Source of the DNA: Promicromonospora iranensis
GTDB taxonomy: Bacteria; Actinomycetota; Actinomycetes; Actinomycetales; Cellulomonadaceae
Assembly: GCF_028994775.1 (NCBI RefSeq)
Contig: NZ_JAJQMN010000009.1
Location: 1 to 64,000, forward strand
DNA length: 64,000 bases
Direction of reading: 5' to 3'
Positions within the stretch are counted from its first letter, which is position 1. Each line of letters starts with the position of its first letter. The position numbers were made by a program, and so were the translations under genes. This document shows positions 17,725 through 25,849 of this stretch, one piece after another. The notes below the pieces were generated by a model. That model did not search any database. It worked only from the letters and a program-made list of their open reading frames with translations, and was not told the DNA's origin.

Positions 17725-18780
17725 GTGGAAGGAAGTGATGGGTTGTCGGAGCAAGCGGGCCGCCGCGTCGGCATCAAGGAGGTCGCCGCTGCGGCGGGGG
17801 TCTCCTGGAAAACTGTCTCCAACGTTGTGAACGGCACGGGCCGCGTCGGCGACGCGACCAGGGCCCGCGTGGAGGCGGTCATCGCCGAGCTGGGCTACCG
17901 GCCCAACCTCGCCGGACGCCAGCTCCGCCGGGGGCGCACCAACACGCTCGCCCTCGCCGTGCCATGGGTGCACGCGCCCTACTTCTCGGTCCTGGCCCAC
18001 GAGGTGATCGACGCCGGCAGCTCGCGCGGGTACCGGGTGCTCATCGAGGAGACGAGGTCCTCCCGGGACACGGAGCTCGAGGTGGCGCGCGGCTTCGACG
18101 TCCAGGCGATCGACGGCATCATCTTCTCGCCGCTCGAGCTGACCCCCGCGGAGATCGACGAGGTCCGCGGGCCCGTCCCCCTCGTGCTCCTGGGCGAGCG
18201 GGCCGACCCCGACCCGACCCGCGAGCGCCGGACGGACCACGTCAGCATCGACAACGTCGACGCGGCGGCGCAGGTCACGGCGCACCTGCTGGAGACGGGG
18301 CGGCACCGGCTCGGGTTCCTGGGTGCCGAGCCGCCCGGCGCCGGCCGCACCGGCGCACAGCGGGTCCAGGGTTTCCTCGACGCCCACGCCGCCGCCGGTA
18401 TCGAGGTCGACGAGCGCTGGGTGCTCCAGGTCCCGCAGTTCTCGCGCCCGTCGGGCGCCGAGACCATCGAGCGGGTGCTGCCCCGGATCGACCAGATAGA
18501 CGGCCTGGTGTGCGCCAACGACGAGCTGGCCCTCGGCGCGCTGTACGCACTGCGCCGCAACGGGGTGCGTGTTCCCACCGACCTCGCCGTGACCGGCTGG
18601 GACAACACCGAGGACGGCCGGTACTCGAACCCGTCACTCACCACCGTGGCACCGGACCTGCGCGCGATCGCGGAGACCGCGGTGGACCGGATCCTCACGC
18701 AGCTCGAGAAGCCCTCGGCCGAACCGGTCGACGCACTCGTTCCGCACCGACTTCTGGTCCGCGAGAGCAGCCGCGACTGA
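17725..18780 (+). CDS. LacI family transcriptional regulator
   Basis: 351 residues from GTG 17725 (AAGGGG 7 bases upstream). A TTG at 17743 with GAAGGAAG upstream is nearly as good. The N-terminal HTH GIKEVAAAAGVSWKTVSNVVNG and hinge RPNLAGRQLRRG are followed by a periplasmic-binding-type sugar domain (VCANDELALGAL, AVTGWDNTED). It is divergent from the importer operon and upstream of the GH2 gene. The shared CAACGTTG sites make it the likely sugar-responsive repressor of both and of itself. Confidence 0.93.
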   Translation: MEGSDGLSEQAGRRVGIKEVAAAAGVSWKTVSNVVNGTGRVGDATRARVEAVIAELGYRPNLAGRQLRRGRTNTLALAVPWVHAPYFSVLAHEVIDAGSSRGYRVLIEETRSSRDTELEVARGFDVQAIDGIIFSPLELTPAEIDEVRGPVPLVLLGERADPDPTRERRTDHVSIDNVDAAAQVTAHLLETGRHRLGFLGAEPPGAGRTGAQRVQGFLDAHAAAGIEVDERWVLQVPQFSRPSGAETIERVLPRIDQIDGLVCANDELALGALYALRRNGVRVPTDLAVTGWDNTEDGRYSNPSLTTVAPDLRAIAETAVDRILTQLEKPSAEPVDALVPHRLLVRESSRD

Positions 18781-18836
18781 GCGGCTGACCAGCGGGCACG
18801 CGTTCCGCAGGGCCCTCTGAGGGCCCGGCGTGGTGA

Positions 18837-18848
18837 TACAACGTTGCA
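18837..18848. promoter_or_regulatory. LacI-type operator O3 before GH2 gene
   Basis: TACAACGTTGCA contains the same CAACGTTG core (18839-18846) as O1 and O2. It lies about 60 bases after the lacI stop and 60 before the GH2 start, linking that gene to the same regulator. Confidence 0.65.
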
Positions 18849-18908
18849 TTCCGATCGGAAGCCGTGTTGAATCGCCGCGCACCTGTCGTAGACGCAACGG
18901 AGCAGCTG

Positions 18909-20801
18909 ATGACCTTCCTCGACCGCTTCTCGCCCGCCGGCGAACCAACGGCCACCGCCGTCCCGCGCCCCGAGTACCCCCGCCCGCAGATGGCCCGCGA
19001 CCGCTGGCTCAATCTCAACGGCACGTGGCAGTTCGAGATCGACGCCGGCGACTCCGGCCTGGAGCGGGGCCTCGTGGAGCGCCCGCTCGAGAGCGAGATC
19101 GTCGTGCCGTTCGCACCCGAGTCGCAGCTCTCCGGCATCGAGAACACCGACTTCCTCGAGGCGGTCTGGTACCGCCGCGAGGTCACCGTCCCCGCGGAGT
19201 GGGCCGCCGTCGGCGACGACCCGCACGTCCTGCTGCACTTCGGCGCCGTCGACCACGACACCACCGTGTGGGTGGACGGCACCGAGGTCGTGCGCCACCG
19301 CGGCGGTTTCACGCCGTTCACCGCCGACCTGCACGGGATCGCGAGCCCTGGCGACACGGTCACCGTCGTCGTGCGGGCCCGGGACACCCGGCACGGACCC
19401 CAGGCGCGCGGCAAGCAGAGCAACCGCTACGCGAACTTCGAGTGCAACTACACCCGCACCACGGGGATCTGGCAGACCGTGTGGCTGGAGCCCGTGCCGG
19501 CCGCGCACCTGCGCCGCCCGCGGATCACGCCCGACCTGTCCAGCTCGGCGTTCGACGTCGTCGTGCCGCTGTCCGCGAACCGGCGCGGCCACACGGTGAC
19601 GGTCACCGTGACCGACGCCGACGGCGTGGTGGCCACCGCCACCGCTCGCGCCGACCTGGACCTGGCGCCCGCGCTGCGCGTCGTCGTCCCGGCGGAGCGC
19701 GTCCGCACCTGGGGTCCCGGCGACCCGCACCTGTACGGCGTCGACATCGAGCTACGTGACGCCGACGGCGCGGTCGTCGACGCCGTGCGCTCGTACGCGG
19801 GCCTGCGCTCCGTGTCCATCGACGGACAGGTGGTCCGGATCAACGGCGAGGCGGTGTTCCAGCGGCTCGTCCTGGACCAGGGCTACTGGCCCGAGTCGCT
19901 CATGACGGCGCCGTCCGACGACGCGCTCGCGCGGGACATCGAGCTCGGCCTCGCGGCCGGCTTCAACGGCGCCCGGCTGCACCAGAAGGTCTTCGAGGAG
20001 CGTTACCTGTTCCACGCGGACCGGCTGGGCTACCTCGTGTGGGGCGAGTTCGGCGACTGGGGCGTGAGCGGGAACGGCACGCCCGCCGACGGCCAGCGGC
20101 CGACGACGTCGTTCGTCGCCGAGTGGATGGAGGCGCTGCAGCGCGACCACTCCCACCCGTCGATCATCGGCTGGTGCCCGCTCAACGAGACGCACCAGGA
20201 CCTGCACGACCGCATCACGCAGCTGGACGACGTCACCCGGGCCATGTGGCTCGCCACCAAGGTGGCGGACCCCTCCCGGCCGGTCCTGGACGCCAGCGGC
20301 TACTCGCACCGCGTCCTCGAGACCGACATCTGGGACTCGCACCTGTACGAGCAGGAGCCCGCGCAGTTCGCGAAGCTCGTGGGCGGCCTGGCCGAGGGCC
20401 GGCCCTACGAGAACGAGCGTGAGAACGGCACCAAGATGTCGGTGCCCTACCGGGGTCAGCCGTACTTCGTCAGCGAGTACGGCGGCATCTGGTGGAACCC
20501 GGACGTGGCGGCCACCGCCACGGGGAACTCGCCCGACTCGTGGGGCTACGGCCAGCGCGTCGCGGACGAGGAGGAGTTCCACGCCCGGTTCCGCGGCCTG
20601 ACCGACGCACTGCTCGGTGACCCGCGCATGTTCGGCTACTGCTACACGCAGCTCACCGACGTGTTCCAGGAGGAGAACGGGGTCTACCGGTTCGACCGCA
20701 GCGAGAAGCTCGACGTCGCTCGCGTGCGCGAGGTCCAGGTCCAGGTCGCGGCCATCGAGGTGGCGGACGGCGACGAGGAGGCTGCTGACCAGGCATCCTG
20801 A
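18909..20801 (+). CDS. Glycoside hydrolase family 2 enzyme
   Basis: 630 residues, start MTFLDRF with GGAG 6 bases upstream, no signal peptide, so cytoplasmic. GH2 layout: jelly-roll sugar-binding domain (about 25-190), immunoglobulin-like domain (about 195-295) and a TIM barrel. The acid/base Glu is at about 427 (WCPLNETHQD) and the nucleophile Glu at about 523 (FVSEYGGIWW). Beta-galactosidase, beta-glucuronidase or a related activity cannot be separated by eye; the length is closer to glucuronidase-like GH2 than to LacZ. It probably cleaves the sugar brought in by the adjacent importer under the LacI regulator. Confidence 0.9.
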   Translation: MTFLDRFSPAGEPTATAVPRPEYPRPQMARDRWLNLNGTWQFEIDAGDSGLERGLVERPLESEIVVPFAPESQLSGIENTDFLEAVWYRREVTVPAEWAAVGDDPHVLLHFGAVDHDTTVWVDGTEVVRHRGGFTPFTADLHGIASPGDTVTVVVRARDTRHGPQARGKQSNRYANFECNYTRTTGIWQTVWLEPVPAAHLRRPRITPDLSSSAFDVVVPLSANRRGHTVTVTVTDADGVVATATARADLDLAPALRVVVPAERVRTWGPGDPHLYGVDIELRDADGAVVDAVRSYAGLRSVSIDGQVVRINGEAVFQRLVLDQGYWPESLMTAPSDDALARDIELGLAAGFNGARLHQKVFEERYLFHADRLGYLVWGEFGDWGVSGNGTPADGQRPTTSFVAEWMEALQRDHSHPSIIGWCPLNETHQDLHDRITQLDDVTRAMWLATKVADPSRPVLDASGYSHRVLETDIWDSHLYEQEPAQFAKLVGGLAEGRPYENERENGTKMSVPYRGQPYFVSEYGGIWWNPDVAATATGNSPDSWGYGQRVADEEEFHARFRGLTDALLGDPRMFGYCYTQLTDVFQEENGVYRFDRSEKLDVARVREVQVQVAAIEVADGDEEAADQAS

Positions 20802-20879
20802 CCGATCGACGGGGTCTTGTAGGTCTCTTTAGTCTTTTTCACCACATATCACCCCGTCCACAGGGTTGCTTGAGGGGTG

Positions 20880-20885
20880 CACAAT
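20880..20885 (+). promoter_or_regulatory. -10-like box for leaderless acyltransferase gene
   Basis: CACAAT ends 6 bases before GTG 20892, and no ribosome binding site is present at a useful distance. This supports GTG 20892 over GTG 20877 as the start. Confidence 0.35.
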
Positions 20886-20891
20886 AGGCCG

Positions 20892-21536
20892 GTGACGTAC
20901 CGGTTCCTCAAGCTCATCCTCTCGATCCTCGTGCTCGTGCTTCTGCGCCCGCGCGTCACCGGCCTGCACAACATCCCGAAGCGCGGCGCCGTGATCCTGG
21001 CGAGCAACCACCTGTCGTTCATCGACTCGCTGCTCATCCCGATCATGGCGCCGCGCCACGTCGCGTTCCTGGCCAAGGCCGAGTACTGGACCGGCAAGGG
21101 GATCAAGGGGCGCTTCTCCCGCTGGTTCTTCACCAAGATGGGCGACATCCCGGTGCAGCGCGACGATCCCCGTGCCGGGCAGCGCTCCCTCGAGGACGCT
21201 CTGGCCGTGCTGCAGCGTGGCGGGGCCTTCGGCATCTACCCCGAGGGCACGCGCTCGCGCGACGGCAAGCTGCACAAGGGCCACACGGGCGTCGCCTGGC
21301 TGGCCCTGACCGGCAAGGCCCCGGTGGTCCCGGTCGCGCTGCTCGGGACGGACAAGGTGAAGCCGATCGGCAAGATGCCGCGGTTCGCACGCGTCGAGCT
21401 GCACTTCGGGGTGCCGATCGACCCGTCGCGCCAGATCGCCGCCGGCACCAAGCCCGCGCAGGCGCGGCGCGAGCTGACCGAGCAGGTCATGCAGTCGATC
21501 CAGGCCATGAGCGGCCAGGAGCGTGCCGACGACTGA
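20892..21536 (+). CDS. 1-acyl-sn-glycerol-3-phosphate acyltransferase (PlsC family)
   Basis: 214 residues. One N-terminal membrane helix (LKLILSILVLVLL) is followed by the acyltransferase motifs NHLSFIDS (NHx4D, catalytic), IPVQRDD, YPEGTRSRDG and PVVPVAL. It should acylate lysophosphatidate at the inner membrane face during phospholipid synthesis. It is a single gene, convergent with the amidase gene and separated from it by a palindromic repeat. Confidence 0.92.
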   Translation: MTYRFLKLILSILVLVLLRPRVTGLHNIPKRGAVILASNHLSFIDSLLIPIMAPRHVAFLAKAEYWTGKGIKGRFSRWFFTKMGDIPVQRDDPRAGQRSLEDALAVLQRGGAFGIYPEGTRSRDGKLHKGHTGVAWLALTGKAPVVPVALLGTDKVKPIGKMPRFARVELHFGVPIDPSRQIAAGTKPAQARRELTEQVMQSIQAMSGQERADD

Positions 21537-21557
21537 CGAGGCTCCCCCACGTCCCGC

Positions 21558-21595
21558 GAGGTAGTCACCTGACTACCTCGCCAGGTGACTACCTC
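21558..21595. repeat. Palindromic intergenic repeat, copy 1 (terminator-like)
   Basis: GAGGTAGTCACCTG (21558-21571) and CAGGTGACTACCTC (21582-21595) are perfect 14-base inverted arms with a 10-base loop. GACTACCTC also occurs twice directly. It sits between two convergent genes and resembles the element at 34012-34059. Confidence 0.8.
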
Positions 21596-21611
21596 CGCGA
21601 GGCGAGGCGGG

Positions 21612-22868
21612 CTACAGGCGGGTGATCCGGATGGCGTCCGCGATGACGTACGCCGTGCCCTGCGTCCAGCGGCTGACGGCCACCACCGTTCGGGTGCCCG
21701 CCGTCATGGCGTAGGTCCCCAGTGAGAGCCAGGCACCGCCGCCCGTCGACTGATCGACGCGGATCGTCGACGAGCCGCTCCCGGTGTGGACGATGAACGG
21801 GGTGGACGTGTTGTAGCCGGCGATCCCCGGGAACCACGCCTCCACCCGGTACGAGCCGTTGGACGGGATGGTCGCCGAGTACGTCGCCAGGTCGCTGACC
21901 TCCGCGGGCGTCGCGTAGCGGTAGCTGGCGCCGTACCGCTCGGCCGAGAAGGTCGACGTCTGCCACGACGACCCCGCCGCGAAGCCGGCCGAGGTGTTGT
22001 CCACGATGACGGACCAGCTCGAGCCCGCCAGGGCCGCCGCCACCTCGGACCGCAGCTGGGGCAGCATCGAGTAGAGGACGTCCCCGGGGCAGGCCGTGGC
22101 GGTGTAGTCCCGGTGCCCGTAGATCTGCGTCGGCGCGATCCCGTACTGGTCGCAGATGTAGGCGCACAGCTCGACGAGACGGCTCCAGAGCTGCGCGGGC
22201 GGCGTCGCGCTCGTGTAGGTGCCCTGGCTCTCGATGCCGATGGCCTGGCTGTTCTGGCCGGGAGCGTGGGCGCCCACCACCGTGCCGCTGCCGTTCCGCA
22301 GCCGGGACAGCGATCCGTGCCGCCCCTCCATGACGTACCCGCCGCGGCTCAGCGTGAGGTGCTGGCCGGTGTCCACCCAGCCGTTGGCGAAGTGCCACTG
22401 CTGGATGTCGCGTGCGATCTGGTACCCGGCGGCCTGCGAGTAGTCGGTGACGTTCGCCGACGCCGTGTGGTGGATCAGGATCTTGTTCGGGTTGGTCGAG
22501 ACCGTGTCGATGGTGCCGCGTGCGGCCGCGGCGCCCCAGGTGGCGCAGCTCGCGATGGTCGGCGCCGCGACCTCCACGCCGGCCAGCGCGCCTCTGGGCG
22601 CGTCGGCAGGGGCCTCGGGGTCCGGGGCGAGCGACGGCGGTGCGTCCCCGTCCCGCGTCGGCGAGGCATCCGTCGGGGCCGGGCCCGCCGGGGCCGCGGA
22701 GGCGGGCGCCGCGATCGTCGCGCCCGCGGCACCGATGCCGAGGACGACGGCACTGCGCAACAGGTCACGTCGGCCGAGCGCGTTCCGGCCACGCGAGCTC
22801 GGGTAGGGCACGGTCAGGTCGGAGTCCGGTTCGTACGGGTGGTCGTGCGAGTGGTCGTGTGTGTGCAC
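21612..22868 (-). CDS. Tat-exported N-acetylmuramoyl-L-alanine amidase with golvesin-like C-domain
   Basis: 418 residues from GTG 22868 with GGAGG 6 bases upstream; a longer start at 22913 lacks such support. A His/Asp-rich N-tail leads to a twin-arginine signal (GRRDLLRSAVVLGIG) with cleavage near ASAAPAG. The amidase-2/PGRP domain covers about 130-270, with zinc ligands in ILIHHTAS and GHRDYTATACPG. The last 130 residues look like a golvesin/xanthan-lyase-type beta domain (WSVIVDNTSAGF, WFPGIAGYN, ADAIRITR). It should cleave the MurNAc-L-Ala bond in peptidoglycan outside the cell. Confidence 0.9.
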   Translation of the reverse strand: MHTHDHSHDHPYEPDSDLTVPYPSSRGRNALGRRDLLRSAVVLGIGAAGATIAAPASAAPAGPAPTDASPTRDGDAPPSLAPDPEAPADAPRGALAGVEVAAPTIASCATWGAAAARGTIDTVSTNPNKILIHHTASANVTDYSQAAGYQIARDIQQWHFANGWVDTGQHLTLSRGGYVMEGRHGSLSRLRNGSGTVVGAHAPGQNSQAIGIESQGTYTSATPPAQLWSRLVELCAYICDQYGIAPTQIYGHRDYTATACPGDVLYSMLPQLRSEVAAALAGSSWSVIVDNTSAGFAAGSSWQTSTFSAERYGASYRYATPAEVSDLATYSATIPSNGSYRVEAWFPGIAGYNTSTPFIVHTGSGSSTIRVDQSTGGGAWLSLGTYAMTAGTRTVVAVSRWTQGTAYVIADAIRITRL

Positions 22869-23056
22869 GGGTGTCCTCCACGATCTGGTCACGCTGGGGT
22901 CGATCCAGGTCAAGTGGAGTATCCGGCCCCGCGGCCACCACCCGGTACATCACATCTGGGTCATGCCCGCGATGCGATGGTCCACCGAGCCGAGCCGAGC
23001 CGCACCGGACGCCGCACCCGGGTCCGCTACGGCCGGCCCTCGTCCCACACACGGCA

Positions 23057-23088
23057 GACCCACAGGCCGCGCACGCGGCCTGTGGGTC
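23057..23088 (-). terminator. Terminator of hsp20 gene
   Basis: GACCCACAGGCCGCG and CGCGGCCTGTGGGTC form 15-base inverted arms with almost no loop (in practice a 14-bp stem with a 4-base loop), about 50 bases past the hsp20 stop. The rest of 22869-23139 shows no gene. Confidence 0.65.
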
Positions 23089-23139
23089 CGACACGTACGG
23101 CGGGCGTCGCTCGCAGGCGGAGCGCCACCCGCAGGGGGA

Positions 23140-23595
23140 TCAGGACTCGATGGTCTGCTTGCTCTCCGACGCGCCCTGGCCGATCGCGGTCGCACCGGCG
23201 GTGTGCGCCACCTCGACCTTGCGCGGCTTCGCCTCCTCGCTGACCGGGATCGTCAGGGACAGCACACCGTCGGCGTACGAGGCCGAGATGCTGTCGAGAG
23301 CGAGCCCGCGGCCCACCGTGAGCTGCCGTGCGAACGTCCCCGCGGGCCGCTCGCGGACCAGCCACTGGGCGTCGGCGTCGGAGCGTTGCGTGCGCTCGGC
23401 GCGGACCGTGAGCGTCCGGTCCTCGACCGACACGTCGATGGTGCCGGGGTCGACGCCGGGCAGATCCATCGACAGGACGTAGTGGTCACCCGTACGGAAC
23501 AGGTCCATCGGCATGCCGCCCGACTGCCGTGCGTTGCCGGCGAACGTGCTGAACAGCCGGTCCATCTCCTGGATCGGGTCCCAGTAGGTAGCCAT
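23140..23595 (-). CDS. Hsp20 / alpha-crystallin small heat-shock protein
   Basis: 151 residues. Short N-arm (WDPIQEMDRLFSTF), then the alpha-crystallin beta-sandwich (about 35-130) with YVLSMDLPGVDPGTI and the conserved ADGVLSLTIPV. It acts as an ATP-independent holdase in the cytoplasm. ATG 23595 has an exceptionally long match to the 16S tail (AGGAGGTGAT) 5 bases upstream. A CIRCE operator at 23690-23716 implies HrcA control. The N- and C-arms are short, with no obvious IXI motif at the C-terminus. Confidence 0.93.
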   Translation of the reverse strand: MATYWDPIQEMDRLFSTFAGNARQSGGMPMDLFRTGDHYVLSMDLPGVDPGTIDVSVEDRTLTVRAERTQRSDADAQWLVRERPAGTFARQLTVGRGLALDSISASYADGVLSLTIPVSEEAKPRKVEVAHTAGATAIGQGASESKQTIES

Positions 23596-23600
23596 CGCGC

Positions 23601-23643
23601 ATCACCTCCTACGACGATGCGGCCCTGGCCCCTCCAGGGCCGC
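23601..23643 (-). promoter_or_regulatory. hsp20 leader: extended Shine-Dalgarno and upstream hairpin
   Basis: AGGAGGTGAT (23610-23601) matches the 16S 3' end over 10 bases. Just upstream in the mRNA, GCGGCCCTGG and CCAGGGCCGC (on the + strand 23619-23628 and 23634-23643) make a 10-bp hairpin with a 5-base loop. It does not cover the ribosome binding site, so it may protect or position the leader rather than block it. Confidence 0.6.
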
Positions 23644-23689
23644 AGCGCTCGACGGCGGGGCTGGCCGCCGTCCGGCTACGCCACCAATT

Positions 23690-23716
23690 TTGGCACTCTC
23701 ACCCCGAGAGTGCCAA
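23690..23716 (-). promoter_or_regulatory. CIRCE operator (HrcA site) overlapping hsp20 promoter
   Basis: TTGGCACTC-N9-GAGTGCCAA is a perfect inverted repeat with the exact CIRCE spacing (consensus TTAGCACTC-N9-GAGTGCTAA). Read on the minus strand it also supplies a -35-like TTGGCA and, 18 bases on, a -10-like CAAAAT, so HrcA binding would block polymerase directly. It lies 95 bases from the hsp20 start. Confidence 0.88.
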
Positions 23717-23769
23717 GAGGGAACCCGGGCCGATCACTCCCGGCGAACACCACCGGCGGACCACCGACG

Positions 23770-24714
23770 TCAGGCCGCGGCGCGGCCCGTCAGCCCCACG
23801 CGTTCGAGCAGGTCGAGGGCCGGCCGATGCTTGTTGAACGTGTACACGTGCACACCGGGCGCCCCGGCGTCGAGCACCTCGCGCGCGAGCGCGGTGGAGT
23901 ACTCCAGGCCGTGCTCGTGCTGGGCCTCGGCGTCGACGACACCGTCGGGCGCGGTGAGCCGGTCGAGGTCCCGCAGGAGGTCGGCAGGGGCCGCGACGCC
24001 CGTGAGCTCCTCGACACGACGCAGCCGGCGCGCCTCCGTGGCGGGCAGGATCCCGGCGAGGATCGGGATGGTCACGCCCGCGGACCGCGCCGCATCGACG
24101 AACCCCGTGTACGACTCGGCCCGGTAGAAGAACTGGGTGATCGCGAAGCTCGCGCCCGCCTCCTGCTTCTCCAGCAGCCGCCGGACCTCCTGGTCGCGCG
24201 TGGTGCCGGCCCCGGGGTTGCCGTCCGGGAACGTCGCCACGGCGATGGTGAGTGGACGGGTGGCGGCCCGCAGGGCGGTGCTGGCGTCGGCGGCACAGCG
24301 ACGCGCGTCCACCTGTCGGAGCAGGCGAACCAGGTCCACGCTGGACCGCACACCGTCGGACGGCGGGTTCCAGTCGGGCTCGTCGCGCGGTGGGTCGCCG
24401 CGCAGGGCGAGGAAAGATCGCACGCCGGCCTCGAGGAACTCGTCGATCACCTCGGACACGTCCTCACGGGACGCGCCCACGCAGGTCAGATGGGCCACCG
24501 GCAGCACCGGCGTGCCCCGGAGGAGAGTGGCGAGCACCTCGCGCGAGGTCGCCCGGTCACCCCCGGCCGCACCGTAGGTGACGGACACGAAGTCCGGGCG
24601 AGCCGCCACGAGACGCTGCGCCGTCTCCCAGAAGTTGGGCGCGGCCTCGGGCCGACGTGGCGGCATCAGCTCGAACGACACTGTCGGGCGGTGCGGGTAT
24701 CCCTCGACGACCAT
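23770..24714 (-). CDS. metF: Methylenetetrahydrofolate reductase
   Basis: 314 residues with a TIM barrel. It reduces 5,10-methylene-THF to 5-methyl-THF for methionine synthesis. Family landmarks: SFELMPPRRP near the N-terminus (Glu of the FExxPP motif), VSVTYGAAGG, HLTCVGAS, FLALRGDPPR, and AITQFFYRAE. ATG 24714 is preceded by GGAG, which lies in the 3' strand of a SAM riboswitch (24722-24830), so methionine supply should repress it. Confidence 0.92.
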   Translation of the reverse strand: MVVEGYPHRPTVSFELMPPRRPEAAPNFWETAQRLVAARPDFVSVTYGAAGGDRATSREVLATLLRGTPVLPVAHLTCVGASREDVSEVIDEFLEAGVRSFLALRGDPPRDEPDWNPPSDGVRSSVDLVRLLRQVDARRCAADASTALRAATRPLTIAVATFPDGNPGAGTTRDQEVRRLLEKQEAGASFAITQFFYRAESYTGFVDAARSAGVTIPILAGILPATEARRLRRVEELTGVAAPADLLRDLDRLTAPDGVVDAEAQHEHGLEYSTALAREVLDAGAPGVHVYTFNKHRPALDLLERVGLTGRAAA

Positions 24715-24721
24715 GGCTGCT

Positions 24722-24830
24722 CCATCGAACCTGGCGTGAGCACCTTACGTCCACGCGCCACGGCTGCGGGCAGGAAGTCTGCAGGTTGCTGCGGTGTCAG
24801 GGAGCCAGGACTCTCGACCGCTCTGGATGG
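24722..24830 (-). promoter_or_regulatory. SAM (S-box type) riboswitch upstream of metF
   Basis: The minus strand shows the S-box core in order: CCATCCAGAG, GCGGT (24821-24817) pairing with ACCGC (24795-24791), GCAACC (24789-24784), and AAGGTGCTCACGCC (24746-24733). Outer helix P1 can form from CCATC (24830-24826) and GATGG (24726-24722). The last GG belongs to the metF ribosome binding site, so SAM binding would hide it. Assigned by eye, without a covariance model. Confidence 0.75.
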
Positions 24831-24925
24831 GTTCGCCACCATGCTAAGCGAATGTCCACCACTGGGACGGATTTCGTCCGTTGATCGAGACGGCCTGGTC
24901 CACTGACTGCCACAGCTCCGCGCGG

Positions 24926-25849
24926 TTACTTCACCGACCCCGCCACCAGGCCGCCCACCAGCCGCTTCTCGATGGCCATGAACAGGATCACGACGGGCAC
25001 GATCGCCACGATGGACACCCCGAAGACGTAGTGCCACGACGTCTCGTACTGGCCCACGAACTTGGTCAGCGCCACCGACAACGGCTGGTTGCCCGCCGTC
25101 GTCAGCAGCACGAGCGAGGCCGCGAACTCGTTCCACGACGCGACGAACGTGAACACGACGGCGGTCACGATCCCGGGCCACACGAGCGGCAGGTTGATCT
25201 TCGTCAGGACGGCGAAGGTGCCGGCGCCGTCGAGCTGTGCCGCCTCGTCGACCTCCTTCGGGATGCCCGCGAAGAAGCTGTGCATGATCCAGACCGCGAA
25301 CGACAGGTTGAACGCGGCGTTGACCAGGATCATCGCCGCCCAGGTATCGAGGATCCCCCACGCGATGAACTGCCGGAACAGACCCGAGGTCAGCACGGCG
25401 GGCTGAACCATCTGGGTCACGATCACGAGGAACAGGAAGACGAGTCGCCCCGGGAACCGGAACCGTGCCGTGTAGTAGGACGCGGGCAACGCGACGGCGA
25501 GCACGAGCAGCGTGGCACACAGCGAGATCACCAGGGTGGAGACCAGGTTCTGCAGCAGCGGCGTCTCGGGCGTGGCCCACATCGTGACGTAGTTGTCCCA
25601 GTGCCACTCCCTGGGGAAGTAGCTCGGGTCGACCGACCTGATCTCGGCCTTCGTCTTCACCGACCCGAAGAACATGATCAGGTACGGCAGCAGGAACACC
25701 ACGAGGACGACGAGCCCGGCGAGCATGCGCAGCAGCAGGGATCCCAGGGGCACCTGGTCCGAGGTGTACTTCCGCACCCTCTTCCGGTCGCCCGACGTCG
25801 GGCGGGTCGCCTCGCGCGGGGCGGTCCCCGACTCGGTGATGGCAGCCAT
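24926..25849 (-). CDS. Carbohydrate ABC transporter permease (MalG-like), second system
   Basis: 307 residues. Start ATG 25849 overlaps the stop of the upstream permease by ATGA. Six predicted helices; the EAA loop is EVDEAAQLDGAGTFAVLTKINLP. It has a charged cytoplasmic N-tail of about 35 residues. It is last gene of a three-gene importer operon without an ATPase. Confidence 0.92.
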   Translation of the reverse strand: MAAITESGTAPREATRPTSGDRKRVRKYTSDQVPLGSLLLRMLAGLVVLVVFLLPYLIMFFGSVKTKAEIRSVDPSYFPREWHWDNYVTMWATPETPLLQNLVSTLVISLCATLLVLAVALPASYYTARFRFPGRLVFLFLVIVTQMVQPAVLTSGLFRQFIAWGILDTWAAMILVNAAFNLSFAVWIMHSFFAGIPKEVDEAAQLDGAGTFAVLTKINLPLVWPGIVTAVVFTFVASWNEFAASLVLLTTAGNQPLSVALTKFVGQYETSWHYVFGVSIVAIVPVVILFMAIEKRLVGGLVAGSVK

